From Diabrotica undecimpunctata (lineage: Eukaryota > Arthropoda > Insecta > Coleoptera > Chrysomelidae): 64,000 nucleotides of DNA. The notes under the pieces were generated by a model. The model was not told where the DNA came from, made no database searches, and was given only the letters and a program-made list of their open reading frames with translations. Below, in pieces: positions 22,846 to 35,249 of the stretch. The position numbers and the translations under genes are program-made. The DNA lies in the NCBI RefSeq assembly GCF_040954645.1, contig NC_092803.1, positions 80,328,263 to 80,392,262 of the forward strand, in the 5' to 3' direction. The stretch's first letter is position 1, and each line of letters opens with the position of its first letter.

Positions 22846-23981
22846 TTTTAGATAATTTTATAAAACATGTATAGTCTCTTTGTTGTTATACCGTTCAATA
22901 ATGCTGTAAATATGTATTCAATTCAATTAGGTCAAATAAGTTATCAACTAATGTCCCTATAGTTAAGGACGTGTTTACCTTAAAGAAAATAATCAATTAC
23001 ATTTGAAGACATAATAGATACTTCCTTATATAACTGCCCTAAAGGTTTAACATGTATAATCATAAAGAACATATAAACAAAGACGTTAGGTTATGACAAA
23101 AAAAACAACTAATTATCGGTGATTTATTAATTAGATGAATTGGGAAATTGGAAATAGTTATCGAAGAGGGAACAGAAATGGAACATATGTATATTACATA
23201 TGTTCAATATGGTTATCTACTAATTAGTTACCGTTGGGTATAAACTTCATACAGTGCTAGTACCCCAATTATTTTCTGAATCGGCAATTTCAATTTATAA
23301 TTTTTAAACGAAACTAAGGCATTTATTCATTGTATTATATGATTTAGTGACGTAATAATTAAAAATCATGGTAACATATTTTTAAATGTACTCATAAAAA
23401 AGTTATCCATCATAGAGAAAGTAATATTGTCTCATCTATACTGTTTTTAGAATTTGTAAAAATTATGCAATTTTTACCGTTACACTGTAAAATATTCTTA
23501 AATTAGCTTACAGTGAAATAGGGCGTTTTCCTTATATAATAAAGCAACAAAAAAATTATTAATCTCAATGTAAAAAAAATTACCTGTTCGAGAGATTTTC
23601 ATAAAAGCTTAAAACTACCAACTTATTAGCGAGGTTTCGTATTTTTTTCATTAGAAACCATAGACCAATGAAATATTAATGAGGTGATTATTTGAAACAC
23701 TTTCATAGAAATTTAAAACAACATAATCCATAAAATCAAATGGGGAAGAATAAGCAGGAATTTTACGAAGATCAAAGCCCGGAAGATAGTTGATTGATCA
23801 GTATATAATTTAACAATTCTTAAAACAGAAGTCTTACTGAAAATAAACCAAACAAAATATAGTAAGGAAAGAGCAAATGATAAATTAACATGTTTGATCA
23901 ACGGGATATCAGAAACAAGTCTAGATCGGATTTGCCTTTTTAGTCACTTACATAAAAACCAAGCAAAAAAAGTGTAAAGGC
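22846..23981. other. AT-rich stretch between Gr first exons
   Basis: About 1.1 kb with no recognisable gene or repeat. It should include the promoter region for the transcript starting with exon C, but no element can be named. Confidence 0.5.
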
Positions 23982-24231
23982 TATAGAACAATATACACGA
24001 ATTCTTCTTTTCTTAATGTTAAAGAGTTTTTGATTGTATTAAACACGACAAATTAAAAATCCAACAATTGAAAAAGCACTTTCACAGTGGTGTATAGAAA
24101 CTTACATATAGAACAATATACACGAATTCTTCTTTTCTTAATGTTAAAGAGTTTTTGATTGTATTAAACACGACAAATTAAAAATCCAACAATTGAAAAA
24201 GCACTTTCACAGTGGTGTATAGAAACTTACA
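23982..24231 (+). repeat. Tandem duplication, 2 x 125 bp, of a LINE RT fragment
   Basis: TATAGAACAATATACACGAA starts at 23982 and again at 24107, and the two copies appear identical over 125 bp. Each holds the plus-strand reading VFDCIKHDKLKIQQL, which matches reverse transcriptase motif A of non-LTR elements (FDCIKHDKL). Confidence 0.75.
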
Positions 24232-24259
24232 TGTGGCGACTGCTCAAAAACTTAACATC

Positions 24260-24530
24260 GGTTAAAGGGGTAGAATATTTAACAAACGAATAGCAGAAAA
24301 TAAAAGGGCTTTCAATAATAGAAAAACAGATTCTACATACGCACTTCACCTTCTGTATCATAATTATTCTTTTAATAACAAATTTCAAATTATTCACATT
24401 TAAAATAAGGGCCTTAAGCTATCATTAATAAAATCTACGGAAATTAACAAATTAAAAATACAAATAATTTTGAATGGCCAACTTGAAACAAACAGTTCTC
24501 CCCTCCTCGACTTACTTAGTTAAAGATTGT
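24260..24530 (+). mobile_element. GIY-YIG nuclease fragment of a Penelope-like element
   Basis: Continuous plus-strand frame: RIFNKRIAENKRAFNNRKTD, then STYALHLLYHNYSFNN; after one stop, KGLKLSLIKSTEINKLK and QLETNSSPLLDLL. The R(I)..H/N+..F.......ALHLL.H.HSF pattern followed by an E-I-x-K/+ helix matches the catalytic glutamate region of GIY-YIG nucleases in Penelope-like elements. It is a different subfamily from the copy at 15070-15345. Confidence 0.5.
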
Positions 24531-25012
24531 AAGCATCTACAACTACCTGTTCCTTTCTACTATATAATAAAACTAGGCCTACCTAAACGCTAATCTAACA
24601 AAATGCACAAAGAAACTCTTGTAACACCAAGTTTCAAAAAATTCAAAAACTTATGTATTAATGTTAATAAATGTATCAGCAAAATTTTTTTGAAATTATG
24701 GTTTAATATATACTTAACGAAAAGTATACGATATGGAGCCACGGAAGCCGGTTTAATAAATTATTAACGATAATAACAGCGCAGCATCATCGAAAATATC
24801 CTCGAGAATATTCTCGATATGGATAATTTTCTGAGAATGAACCCTGCGACGAGCTTAGGGATATTCTTAAAGATGAAATAAGGTACTAAGAATTATGAAA
24901 TTCAACAGTGTTCTTTATATATAAAAAAATTCAAAAAAAAACAGAGAAGATACAATTTATTTGATAAAAATATTAAATTTTCTTCTTAACAGCAAATAAT
25001 GGATGTGGTGAT
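24531..25012. other. AT-rich stretch; contains a 16-bp perfect palindrome
   Basis: No gene seen. TCGAGAATATTCTCGA near 24800-24820 is a perfect palindrome containing an inverted GAA/TTC pair like a heat-shock element; probably chance. Confidence 0.4.
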
Positions 25013-25456
25013 CTAATCTGAAAAAAATGAGGGCTCAGATTTAGAATCTATTTCTAACACAAGCTCATCCTGGTCGTATACATTCTGCATTTCAAAGTAC
25101 TGGTGAGAAGTTGTGGGATTTTGTTTTTCACGAGTCGCCAGCTCAGTCACGGATTGGTCTACGTCTAACAATTTTAAATTGTAAGCAATAAAAGTTACCT
25201 TGCCAGCCCTTTCAGCAGTAAGCCGATTTCGTCTAGAGAAGTGGATAAAACCATAAATTCTGAAACTTCTTTCAGTCGCTGAACTGGATGAAAGCGTGCT
25301 GAATACGTCCACGGCTATTTTAGTTAATTTTTTTCCGAAACATGTACGTTTCAACCATATGATTGCATCTAGTTTTTCAATTGATTTTACAACATTGGTT
25401 TCTAAAAAATCCCCCTTATACCGATAAAGTGCTAAATCTGACATTATTTCAGCCAA
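25013..25456 (-). pseudogene. hAT transposase C-terminal dimerisation domain
   Basis: 147 open residues. The (S)SSATERSFR.(Y/W).(...)+.RNRLT block is diagnostic for the hAT C-terminal region. The tail after it is acidic. A truncated remnant with no N-terminal BED finger in frame. Confidence 0.75.
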
Positions 25457-26640
25457 GTCATCACCATATTATAAAGTGGCTAAATTATCTATAAACTCAT
25501 TTCCTCCAACGTATTCGTCTCTGCTAAATGAACACCATTAAACATAGAATCCAATATATTCGCTGCCAATTGAATTTAATGTATTGCCATTTATTTCCTT
25601 TTCGAGACAAACATTTTTATTACTTTTTCTTCTTGTTTTCATAATGGACTTGAAGATAGTTTTTGTTCCATATGATTTTTTAAGTTAAAAAACACTCAGG
25701 CTCCTGACTCAGTCGAGGCTTATCTGACTAATAGAAAATAATTGGAGAAATCTAATCAACAATAGGAATTATAAGATGATATAACTTTGATATTATTAAC
25801 TTTACAACTCGTTTACTGAGAACATCTTGAATACTCTCACAAACCGCCAAAACATTTAAAGTATACTTTGTATCAAGGAGACTCCTTAAACTATAAATAA
25901 TTGATACCCACCTAGTTTTAACTGGCAGTTTTAAAATTAGTGCTACCTTTCTTTCACTTTCTTCAAACTAAATTTTTTTAAAAGTGGCTTACAAAATGTA
26001 AAAGTTGTTAATTTCTTTATTCGTACCTCAAATTTCTTCTTCTAAAGAAGCCATTGTTTTTGTCCTAAAAATGTCACCAAATTAACAAATTTAAGATGTG
26101 AACAATACACCCGTAAACAAATATATGTTTGTACTTCTCATAAATTACGTTCCTAGCCTTAACCATGGTACTAGCATTACCAGTCAATACAGCTTGAAAG
26201 TTTTGGGATCCTATTTCTTCTAAAACTTCACATATTTTTTCAGACATATATTCTGCTGCATTTCAATTAATGTCTGTATACAAAGTTTTATAAAAACAGG
26301 AGATGGAGTAGTAATAATAAAGTTTAGTATTGGCTCATTCCTTCGGTTACTCCAACCATCTAGCTGCAATCCAAGAACAGTAGATTCAGCAATCCAGATT
26401 CCTTGTTTGAAAGTAAATACCGTGTTGGCATTTTGAAAGAAGGTCTTATTGTTTGAAAAACAATTGCCAGCGTTTATTTTCGAAAAACAGCTGATCTCAA
26501 TTTTCTTGGTCCTCTTTAAATGATGACTCAACAAAACTACGCAGCGTAGACTGTGGAGATATGGAGCTGGAGCTAGAGACGTTAACAGTACTTCGAGTGT
26601 CTATGTCATCACATTGCTTATCTGGTTACAAAAAATACAT
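25013..26640 (-). mobile_element. hAT transposon remnant
   Basis: Two readable transposase pieces on the minus strand about 800 bp apart. 26220-26534 has GLQLDGWSNRRNEPILNF, the DGW(S/T) region carrying a catalytic aspartate. 25013-25456 has the C-terminal dimerisation block SSSSATERSFRIYGF followed by RNRLTAERAGKVTFI. Between them the frame is lost. No terminal repeats were identified. Confidence 0.75.
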
Positions 26641-27485
26641 TTTTTAATCAACAGTTCAAAAAATACATTTTTTAAACAATAACATCCGGACATCCGTTTT
26701 ATAAAACAATCTATAAAATCTACGCTACATTCTAGAATATTTTACGTTTTATAGGGTAATTTTTTGTATTTGCCCAATTTTGGAACACCCTATCGAACAA
26801 GTCGTTCAAGATCTAGTTAATTACAAAATCATCCTCAATCTTTAAATTTTATGTAAAATATGAAGATAAAATAATATAATGGTGTCCCCTTTAAAATAAT
26901 AATATTTTTAGTTTACTTACTTTAAGCAATACCTTGTAAAGATTACAAAAAAAAGTTTATTAAAGATATTATTAACTGCCAAACCCTTCAACAAAAAAAT
27001 ATAAATTTGTTTTTAGTAGCAATTTCTATTTTATATAGCCATAAGCAACCACCTATAATTACGTTAATTATTTTATATTTTATATTTGCCACTTAATTTG
27101 TCGCGTACCTTCATTGGACGAACCCAACTGTGTTGGACGAAAAACAGTTGATGATTAACTTTTCTTTTGATCCTTTTCAAATAATTGCCTTGGTCCCACC
27201 GGGCATTTCACACATTTTACTATATGTTTTGTAATTTTTTTTACATTTTTTACATATTGACTATCACAAAATTTGCAAAACTACATTGTTTTACCTTGGA
27301 CACTTTTAATTTTAAAGTATTTACAAATATTACTTTTAGGTTTTGTAGTAAATTTTGCTTTACTTGCGTGACACTGTAGACACCCTAGTTAGTGGTTCGT
27401 TAGATTTACCGGCTACTTCGATTTTCAGAAATTTTATCTAAAATCGTGTCAGCCAGCCAAAGCAAAATTACTATTTAAATGGGAA
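26641..27485. other. AT-rich stretch, nothing recognised
   Basis: About 850 bp; small ORFs here are hydrophobic by composition and show no family signature. Confidence 0.5.
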
Positions 27486-27612
27486 TAAGCCACAATTAAA
27501 GGTTAAAATACGTTTATTGACGTTTCAATTTCCACTTCGGAAATCCGAAAAATTTCGAAGTGGAAATTGAAACGTCAATAAACGTATTTTAACCTTTAAT
27601 TGCGTGGCTTAT
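27486..27612. repeat. About 127-bp hairpin (inverted arms of about 55 bp)
   Basis: AATACGTTTATTGACGTTTC followed by AATTTCCACTTCG is mirrored after a spacer of about 15 bp. The arms are near-perfect. The GAAACGTCAATAAACG ending resembles the GAAACGTC...AATAAA signature of family A, but the CUGANGA core is absent. Confidence 0.7.
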
Positions 27613-27776
27613 TCCCTTATAAATAGTAATTAGTTTTTATTTCGCTTCCGTTTTTGTAAATCTAGAAAATTCTCGCCGAAAATTGTCTGACCGAGAATAT
27701 TTTAATAAAGAGTTTTCAACAAGTTATATAAATTATTACGAACAATAAGAATAAAAGATTCATTACGTAAGATTAA

Positions 27777-28170
27777 ATGAGATGCAGCTAGAACAAGTAG
27801 ATCAATTTAAATACCTAGGAGCAATCATATATATAAAAAAAGAAAACATTACTAATAAAGAAACAAAAGATTGGGTAGAACCGGAAACATATTATGTAAT
27901 ATAATAAAAACAATATTTCTCGGAAAAAGGCAGATACCCAAGAAGATAAAAACGACAGTTTGAAGACTTGGACCTAAACAGAAAGACACAAATCAAGAAT
28001 CAATGCCATGGAAATCAGATTCCTAAGAAAAATAGAAAATAGAAAAAATAGACAAAGTCATGGATATTTTCTAAGGGTGTAACAAAAAGAATATGGTAAG
28101 ATGACAACGTAAAATCGATCAAACATATTGGTGAAGAATGGAACCGACATATTTCTGCACGGAGGAGGGA
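27777..28170 (+). mobile_element. LINE C-terminal fragment
   Basis: The plus strand reads EMQLEQVDQFKYLGAIIYIK, the post-RT signature of many LINEs (QFKYLG..I), then decays with several stops. Confidence 0.6.
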
Positions 28171-28794
28171 AGACCGGCTTTGTAGAAGTTTCTGATTTAG
28201 TATTTTCACCTACATAAAGAATAGTGATTATCATGACGATATGAATATGCAACTGTTTGTAAAATGATTGCAAAAGTGAGCCCTGCATATATTTTTTTAG
28301 ACAATTCCGAAATAATTAATAAAAGTTCAACAAATTCGTGGAATTTTGCTAGAATTCAAGAAGGGTTGACAGATAAACGCATACCGATTGGACAGCGCGT
28401 ATTAAAATCTGCCAAAATTACGTTTGGCAAAACGACATACAAAACCAAAATTTAACTTTAACTAAAAAGGATTGGCGGAACTGTTATTCAAAATAAAAAA
28501 ATGATTAAGAATTGGTGGAATTTCTGCAAGAGATTATATTAAAATATTAATTTTAGACTAACAACTAATTTTCTGTGGTCGTTAGCCACTGAAAAATACC
28601 AACCTTTATACAATAATTTATGCGGATGGCCATTTAAATTGTTGCTTATTTATTCAATCCGAAACCCATTTAAAATCGCCGATTAGGCTTTAGTTCAGTT
28701 ACTTAGACATTTCAAGAAATAGGTAAGAGACAATTATTTAGTTCATAATACTACATGAAATGAACAATTTAAAATTTTTTTTGTAAAACTCTAA

Positions 28795-29230
28795 GTTGAC
28801 TACATGTTATTAAAGGACATTTAAAACGAGCTCTTAAATATAATGTTTGCCATACGATCCTATGTATATTTGCCATACAACTTCTCCTGTACGGAGTTGA
28901 GTCGTGGACTCTCACAGACGCTACCTGTAAGAAAATTGAGCCACAATAAAAAAACCCCAGATTGAATAACTCGGTCATAATATGAGTAACAGCGAAAGGT
29001 ATGGGTTGTTGCAATTAATTCTTCTAAGAAAAGTAGAAGGAAAACGCGGACCAGGAAGGCGAAGAATTTCCTGGCTGAAAAATCTATGTACGTGGTTCAA
29101 CACAACAACCACAAATCTTTTCAGAGCCGCAGTTTGCAAAACTCACATTGCCACGATGGTCGCCACATCCGAAACGGATAGGCAGTACAAGAAGAAGATA
29201 CGATCCTATCCACAGGTCACTTTATAGATT
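28795..29230 (+). mobile_element. LINE 3'-terminal fragment
   Basis: The first part reads LLLYGVESWTLTDATCKKIE (the LYG.E.WTL motif). After a frame change, an open segment at 28982-29227 contains EGKRGPGRRRISWLKNL and TTTTNLFRAAV, the typical LINE C terminus. It lies directly downstream (in transcript sense) of Gr exon B and so is intronic, antisense to the Gr gene. Confidence 0.75.
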
Positions 29231-29331
29231 AGGCACTATTTCTCTTTACGGTACCTTGAGTTATCTTGACCGTTCTACGTCTTCTTGAAAATTCTTCCAG
29301 AAATTCTTAGGAATATATACATATATCTTAC

Positions 29332-30078
29332 CGAATTTATTATAACTGGAGCCAAGTAATTAAAAAGCTCAACTGGTACATTATCCTTAAACATCAGAGA
29401 ACCATAAAGAATATATACATGCACATTACTGACCAGCTGAAGCACCAAATAAAAATGATTAAGCAAAGCGCGAATACCGAATATCTTATTAAAGCACTCT
29501 ACATGATACGTTATTAACAGGTAATCTTTAGCTGTAGCTTCTAATTTCTCGACCAAGCTTTTACTCGTGAGCAGTTCTAGTGGAATACTACTAATCTCTT
29601 TCGTTAACTTCTTAAGCTTATGTCTAAAAATTAAAGCTAGATGTCCAGATAAAAGGGTCGAATATACGGATACATATTTGTCAATGATAAACAATACTAT
29701 AAAAGATTCAATTGATATGTACCTTAAAGCTTCCTGCATTTGAATATATAATAAAGGCAAGAATATAGTATGAAACACTATTTGTTCCCAAAGGTATCTT
29801 TTGTTCTTATTTAAAATATTAGGTAAGAGACTGTTCCAATCGCTTCTTTGCGAAAAAATGGATTTGTTGATTATTATAATTACCTCTGTCATACTGACGC
29901 CATGCACTAACATCACCGATATATATCTAAACTGATAGTGACTTATGACAATAAAAGATATCAGTAAAATAAAGCTAATGCGCAATAATACTAACAGAAG
30001 CCCGTAAATCTGATTCAACCTTATATTTGAATCTTCCCAAGGTATAATAACTAATATCTTTGATAATGCAATGAACAT
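29332..30078 (-). CDS. Gustatory receptor, alternative first exon B
   Basis: Encodes 249 residues from ATG at 30078 to a donor TCG|GTAAGA at 29331-29330, phase 0. Start MFIALSKILVIIPWEDSNIR with the conserved PW, then NQIY. Four to five hydrophobic helices follow. The segment FNKIFGIRALLNHFYLVLQL and SNVHVYILYG align with exons A and C. Reading past the donor adds 18 residues and a stop, so it is clearly exon-terminal. Joined to 11613-11891 it would give 341 residues. Intron length would be 17.4 kb and would include exon C and all the Penelope-like repeats. Confidence 0.8.
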
Positions 30079-30232
30079 TGCTGTTTCTTTGTACTGCTAT
30101 CTAAGACAATATACTCAAAATCATTTATTAAAAGCAGGAAAAAGGCGTTAGTAATTTATTTTGATCTCCTGTTCATTAGTTAATGGTTTTTAGTAGTAAT
30201 TATGATAACTTACGGATGAACTTAATTACATA

Positions 30233-31200
30233 CAGGGTGGTCGTTAAGTAATTGTACAAAAAGATTCTACACTTTAAAATATAACGATTTAAGCCTAATA
30301 ATTGCTTTAATAAAATGTTGATATTAAGAAAGATACAGGGTGTTAAACTGCAAATTTAAAATTTTATTTTTTGCTATAATTCTCATGTTTGTAAACATTT
30401 ATGTATAAAAATTTACAACTGGGTACTTTTAAATATGAGAAATTTTAATCTGATGTACATTTTGATGTAGCTAATAGAGGGGGCCACATATGCCACACAT
30501 GTGGCATAAATTTGCACTTAACTTTTTCGCTCTTTAAGTTACCTGTATTTGTAATAATATAATAATAATAATAAATATTAAAGATACATTATTTTAACAA
30601 AAAAAGGTATACTTGTTAATAACTTCAAAACTCAATAGTTTTCTAGATAATCGCATTTTAAAAATCAGCTGCATAATTCTGAGTTAAGGCAATTACTCCA
30701 GGCAACGAAAGAAAAATAGACAAAAACAGTAATACTTCTGAATTTTGGTATAAAATACCTTTAACTAAAGTTAATAGTTAACAAAATATTAAATAAAATA
30801 AATATATCAGCAGAATGATAATTAATAGGATTTGATAAAATACCAGAATAATGGGATTTTACATCAAACATTTTACGTTTTATGTTAAATTAAAGTCATA
30901 ATCAAAACATTTTGTTTACAAACCAAATTAAGAAATAGTTAAACTAAATAACATAACTTTTTGTCAAAGTAAGTGTTCAATATGTCCACCATTTTCTTTA
31001 ATTTATTTGTCATAATATTCCATAAAAGATCGTCTCATATTAAATAGCATCATTGGGTCTAAAGAAACTGCTGCAGTATTTATTTCTTCACATAGTTGGT
31101 TGCGAATGTTTATGGGATTCTTATAAACACGTTAATTTAATGCGCCCCATACACCAAAATCAAGCGTATTAAATTCTGTGCTACGTGGTGGCTATAATGT
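30233..31200 (-). mobile_element. Tc1/mariner-like remnant with one terminal repeat
   Basis: A terminus-like sequence CAGGGTGGTCGTTAAGTAAT is at 30233. Decayed minus-strand coding at about 30960-31190 reads LDFGVWGALN, CEEINTAAVSLDPMM and MRRSFMEYYDK, with GGHIEHLL at the end. LDF.(L/V)WG and the NGGH.EHLL ending are typical of the C terminus of Tc1-like insect transposases (third acidic residue in LDFxxWG). No second terminal repeat was found. Confidence 0.6.
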
Positions 31201-32246
31201 ATAATGGATGAATATATTATTTTGCGTTTAGTCCGAATTTTCTTTAGATTCGTAAATTTATTTTTTATTGTTTCCTTGTTATGGAAATATAGTGTTTTGT
31301 GGCAGCTAATAGTAGCAGTTTAATATGTAGTTGCAGTCTAAGTAAAGTTTTGAAGATAACCTCATGTTGGCATTTTGTTGTACCTGTTCCAGTCTTTAAG
31401 GAGACGAGTTTTCCAAAGTTTGTGTTCCAATGCCCCAACTTCCAACCTCAATAATTCGCAGTGTAATATGCAGTTTTTTTGTTCGTGTGTCGAGAGATTT
31501 CCAGTCCAGTTCTCCCAGAAATTTTAAGTCCAGTAGGCCCAGTTTCCGATCCCAGAAATGTAAAGTAGATTAATTTAGTAAAAATTGAGGTAACTTTTTG
31601 TTTTAAATTTCAAAGTAACGATAGACATTTGTTTCTAATAATAATAATTGATTTTATCATTTAAAAAGATAATATTTTATTTGTAATATTTTATTTGCGT
31701 TATAAATTATAACCCAGTAACAATAGTAAGTGTTTCTCTTTGTTATTTTTGTATTTACTTTGTGACTATGAATGTAGTATTTTTGTATTGTCTATTTTTT
31801 GTAACTGTTTGTGGAGAACCAACAATAAATGTTTGATTTATTTCTCTAAATCATTTTTTTTTTTTCATTAAAAAAAAAAGGTTATAACATTTTTTTGAGT
31901 TTCATTTAAAAAGATATTTTGTATTTATAATAGTTATTTCAATAGTTACAACTAGTTGTTGTAATCGTTATGATTTGGCACCTCGAAACGGCATCCATTT
32001 TAAATTGCCAGAGGTCCTTCCTTTTGTCGTGTATGTCCATTTGTTCCAGGAAATTCATGTAAGCACCACTTTGTTTCATTTTTGTAGTTGTCCCATCCAA
32101 CGCCCTTGCCATTTAACTTATCTACGACCCAACTACTTCAAATAAACCCTGAGTACTGTTCTCATAAGATTCGTTTATTTTGCTTGCCCTATCTCTACCC
32201 CAATAGTTTCTGTCCCCAACCTTCAACCCCCATAATAATACCTTAA
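31201..32246. other. Unassigned sequence
   Basis: No recognisable coding region. The CCCCAAC-rich patches at 31430 and 32210 are similar to each other and may mark an unidentified repeat. Confidence 0.4.
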
Positions 32247-33990
32247 GTGGTAGGCAAAATATTTCGTTTAAAGCTCTTAAAGGTAGAATCTATGATAAGT
32301 ATGGCAGAAGAAAAATACGGGGTTGAAATATTGGTAATGCAAGAAATCAGATGGAAGAGCCAGGGAGAAATTCGTAAATATAAGTACTCACTATACTACT
32401 CCGGAAATGAAATGAGACAAAGGGAAAGAGGAGTAGGATTTATAGTAACCAGAAGACTGCGAAAAGCCATTATCGCATTTACACCAATATCAGACAGAAT
32501 TTGCACAATAAGACTTAAAGGTAAATTGTATAACGTGACAATGGTTAATGTATATGCACCGACAGAAAAGGCTAATGAAGACGAGGTTGAAAGATTCTAT
32601 GGAGAACTTCAGCAAGCATGTGATAAAATCCAAAAACACGATGCTGTTATAACATTAGACGACTTTAATGCTAAACTGGGAAAAAAACAAACTTTCGTAA
32701 ACATATTTGGGAAACATAGTTTGCATAATGGAACCAGTTAAAATGGACTTAGGGTTGCACAATTTGCAACAGCAAATAAAATGTAGTTGTCAGCACTAAC
32801 TCCCAGAGAAAAGATATCCATAAAGGAACATTGAAAATACCAAGAACCGATAAAGCCAATTAAATTGACCACATCCTCATCTCAAAAAAAAAGCAACAGA
32901 CATAACTAATCGTATCGCGGAGCAAACTCTGACTCAGATCACTATCTTGTGGGCAAAAGGGAAAAATAGCCAAATTAAAAAATGGAATGTTAAAATATTC
33001 AAAAGTCCGACAAAAACACACGAATATCAAAATACTCTCCAAATAAAACTTAACGGAATCATAGATAAAAAAAACTGCAAAGGAAGAATGGAGACAATTA
33101 AAAACAATAATAACGGAATCTCCAGAGGAAACTGTCGAAAAAGCCAAAAGGCAAAGAAATGCGGAATGGTGTGATGGTGAATGCAGAACTGCAATAGAGG
33201 AAAAAACTTAAGCTAGGCTTAAACTTCAAAGAAACACAAGTGATGTGGAGAACATTTTTGCAGAGGCAGTGGAAGGCTCTGAGTGTGGAATAAAGGTAAA
33301 CGGGTTCCCGATAAATAACGTTCTTTACGCCGATGACACCGCTAGAATAACAGACAAAAAACATGATATGCAGTTGATGTTAAATAAAATAAATACTGCA
33401 GGAAAAATATATGGCTTGAAGATAAATGCTGGAAAAACTGAATGCATGGCAATAAGAAAAAACGCACTTTTAAAAATATAACTGCAAGTAGATAATGCTC
33501 CAATCGATCAAGTGAAAACATTTAAATACTTGGGAATGATGGTGAGTGACCAACGAAATCCTCAACAAGCAATAAAATGCCGTACCGAACAAGCAAGACA
33601 AGTAAGCTTTATAAAATTTAAACAGCTACTATGTAACCGCAATCTTTCCTTCAATCTCTGCTACAGGATGGTTAAATGCTATGTATGGTCTATATTGCTA
33701 TACAGAATGGAAACATGGACGTTAAGAGTACCTTCCAATAATAAGTTGGAGGCCTTCGAAATGTGGATGTTGCGAAGAATGTTCCGCATACCATGGATAG
33801 ATAGGGTTAGAAACGAGGAAGTCTTAGGAAAGGCAAGTATTAAGAGAGAACTACTCAACTTGATCAAGGTTTTGATCCAATTTTTTGATACCTTGGCCAT
33901 ATTCTGAGAGGAAAATGATACGCAATCCCTCAACTAATCATCCAGACAGACGTCTGGCTTTAAGATAATTCGCCAACGCACTATAGGTGT
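32247..33990 (+). mobile_element. Internally deleted RTE-like LINE
   Basis: The 5' open segment (32247-32741) is an endonuclease: EILVMQEIRWKSQGEI carries the catalytic glutamate, VNVYAPTEKANEDEV follows, and the GDFN box appears as LDDFNAKLG. The 3' part (33245-33907) has VLYADDTARITDKK (catalytic YADD), KTFKYLGMMVSDQ, and WTLRVPSNNKLEAFEMWMLR. The fingers and most of the palm before YADD are missing (33180-33240), an internal deletion. Frame breaks add to the decay. Confidence 0.8.
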
Positions 33991-34179
33991 ACAGCACTAT
34001 AAGAAGAAGAAGGAAAATAATTTGTGTAAACCAATAGTAAGTGTATATCCCTGTCTATTCGTGAATATTACGCAACCATGATATATTTTGGTACTAGTTG
34101 CTGAGAAGTCCATCGTTTTCCTTGTAATGTGTCCTAAATATGCAGTCTTCTTACTTTTTACATAACTAAAATGTTAATA

Positions 34180-34905
34180 TTTTAAGCCTTCCGCTCAGAT
34201 ACCACATTTACAAAAAAAATTAAAAGAAAAGAACATCCCGAGGTTACAATTTACTATTTTTTCTCTCAAGTTGAAATACAACTTGCGATTATATAGAAAT
34301 TTGCAAAGTTTCAAAGAATCATTTCTGGTTTGTTCTATGCAGCTCTTTATTTCTGTCTCAGGGTCCCAAAAATCGTTTAGTAGACACCCAAATATTTAAG
34401 CTGCCTTATTAGTCCGATTTCTTCTCAATTTACTTATCTTCATATTTAGGCAATTATTTCTAATATTTCTAAAAAAGTCATTGTTTTTGTCTTGTTGATA
34501 TGTATTTTACTAACCCAAAGATTCAATTGCAATAGTTAGGTTATTTAAAAGATATTGAAGATTTTTAATGTTATACCCTTATTAGAGACTGCCGCTACTT
34601 CTCTGCGAATGCTTTTTCTACGTATACATAAGTTAAAAAACAACATCCTTGCCGTACTCCCTTTTTTTATGAGAAATTTTGCGTTTTGGTAAAATTTTTA
34701 AGAAGTACTGCTGCACTCTGGTTCCAATATTGATTGGCGATTACTCTTATTGCATTGGTATCCAATTCCAACTCTTCTAGATACTTTATCATTAATATTG
34801 TTTCGAAGCTATTTTCTTTTAACATCTTAATGCAATTACTTACGATATTTTTGACGTGTCGATTTCCACTCGGAAATCGTTCTCAAAATACAAAACACTA
34901 ATAAA
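34180..34905 (-). mobile_element. Decayed LINE fragment plus a short hairpin repeat
   Basis: The minus strand reads IRQLKYLGVY, FGTLRQK and further weak RT similarity with many stops. At 34858-34905 a hairpin GATTTCC/GGAAATC and CACGTC resemble the 27.5-kb hairpin family. Confidence 0.45.
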
Positions 34906-35249
34906 TTAAACCTACATACTTCTAATATTTAATTTTATCTGGCTTATTCCTATTAAGAATTCAGACATATAGTATACAAGTAGACGATTTTAAAATGATA
35001 TTGCCAATATTGTTAAGTATGCGTTGCTAAGATGACTATCTTGTCAGATGGTTCATTTGATTACGAGTACATAAAATCAGCTTTAGCTCGAGAATACCCG
35101 TCAGGAAAAATAATAACATGTGATTAGTCTTTAAAAAGACAACCACATTATTGCATTTCATATTTGTGTTGAGAAATTCCAACTTAGGAGGAACTTCCAA
35201 TCAAACTCCAACCAAAAAATATAAAAAATATAAACCAAAACTACATACT

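Noticed and set aside
24800..24820. Perfect palindrome as a heat-shock element
   Set aside because: A single inverted GAA/TTC pair with no adjacent gene start; a chance match is likely in AT-rich DNA.
27486..27612. Hairpin as a full hammerhead ribozyme
   Set aside because: GAAACGTC is present but there is no CUGANGA core at the required place; kept only as a hairpin repeat.
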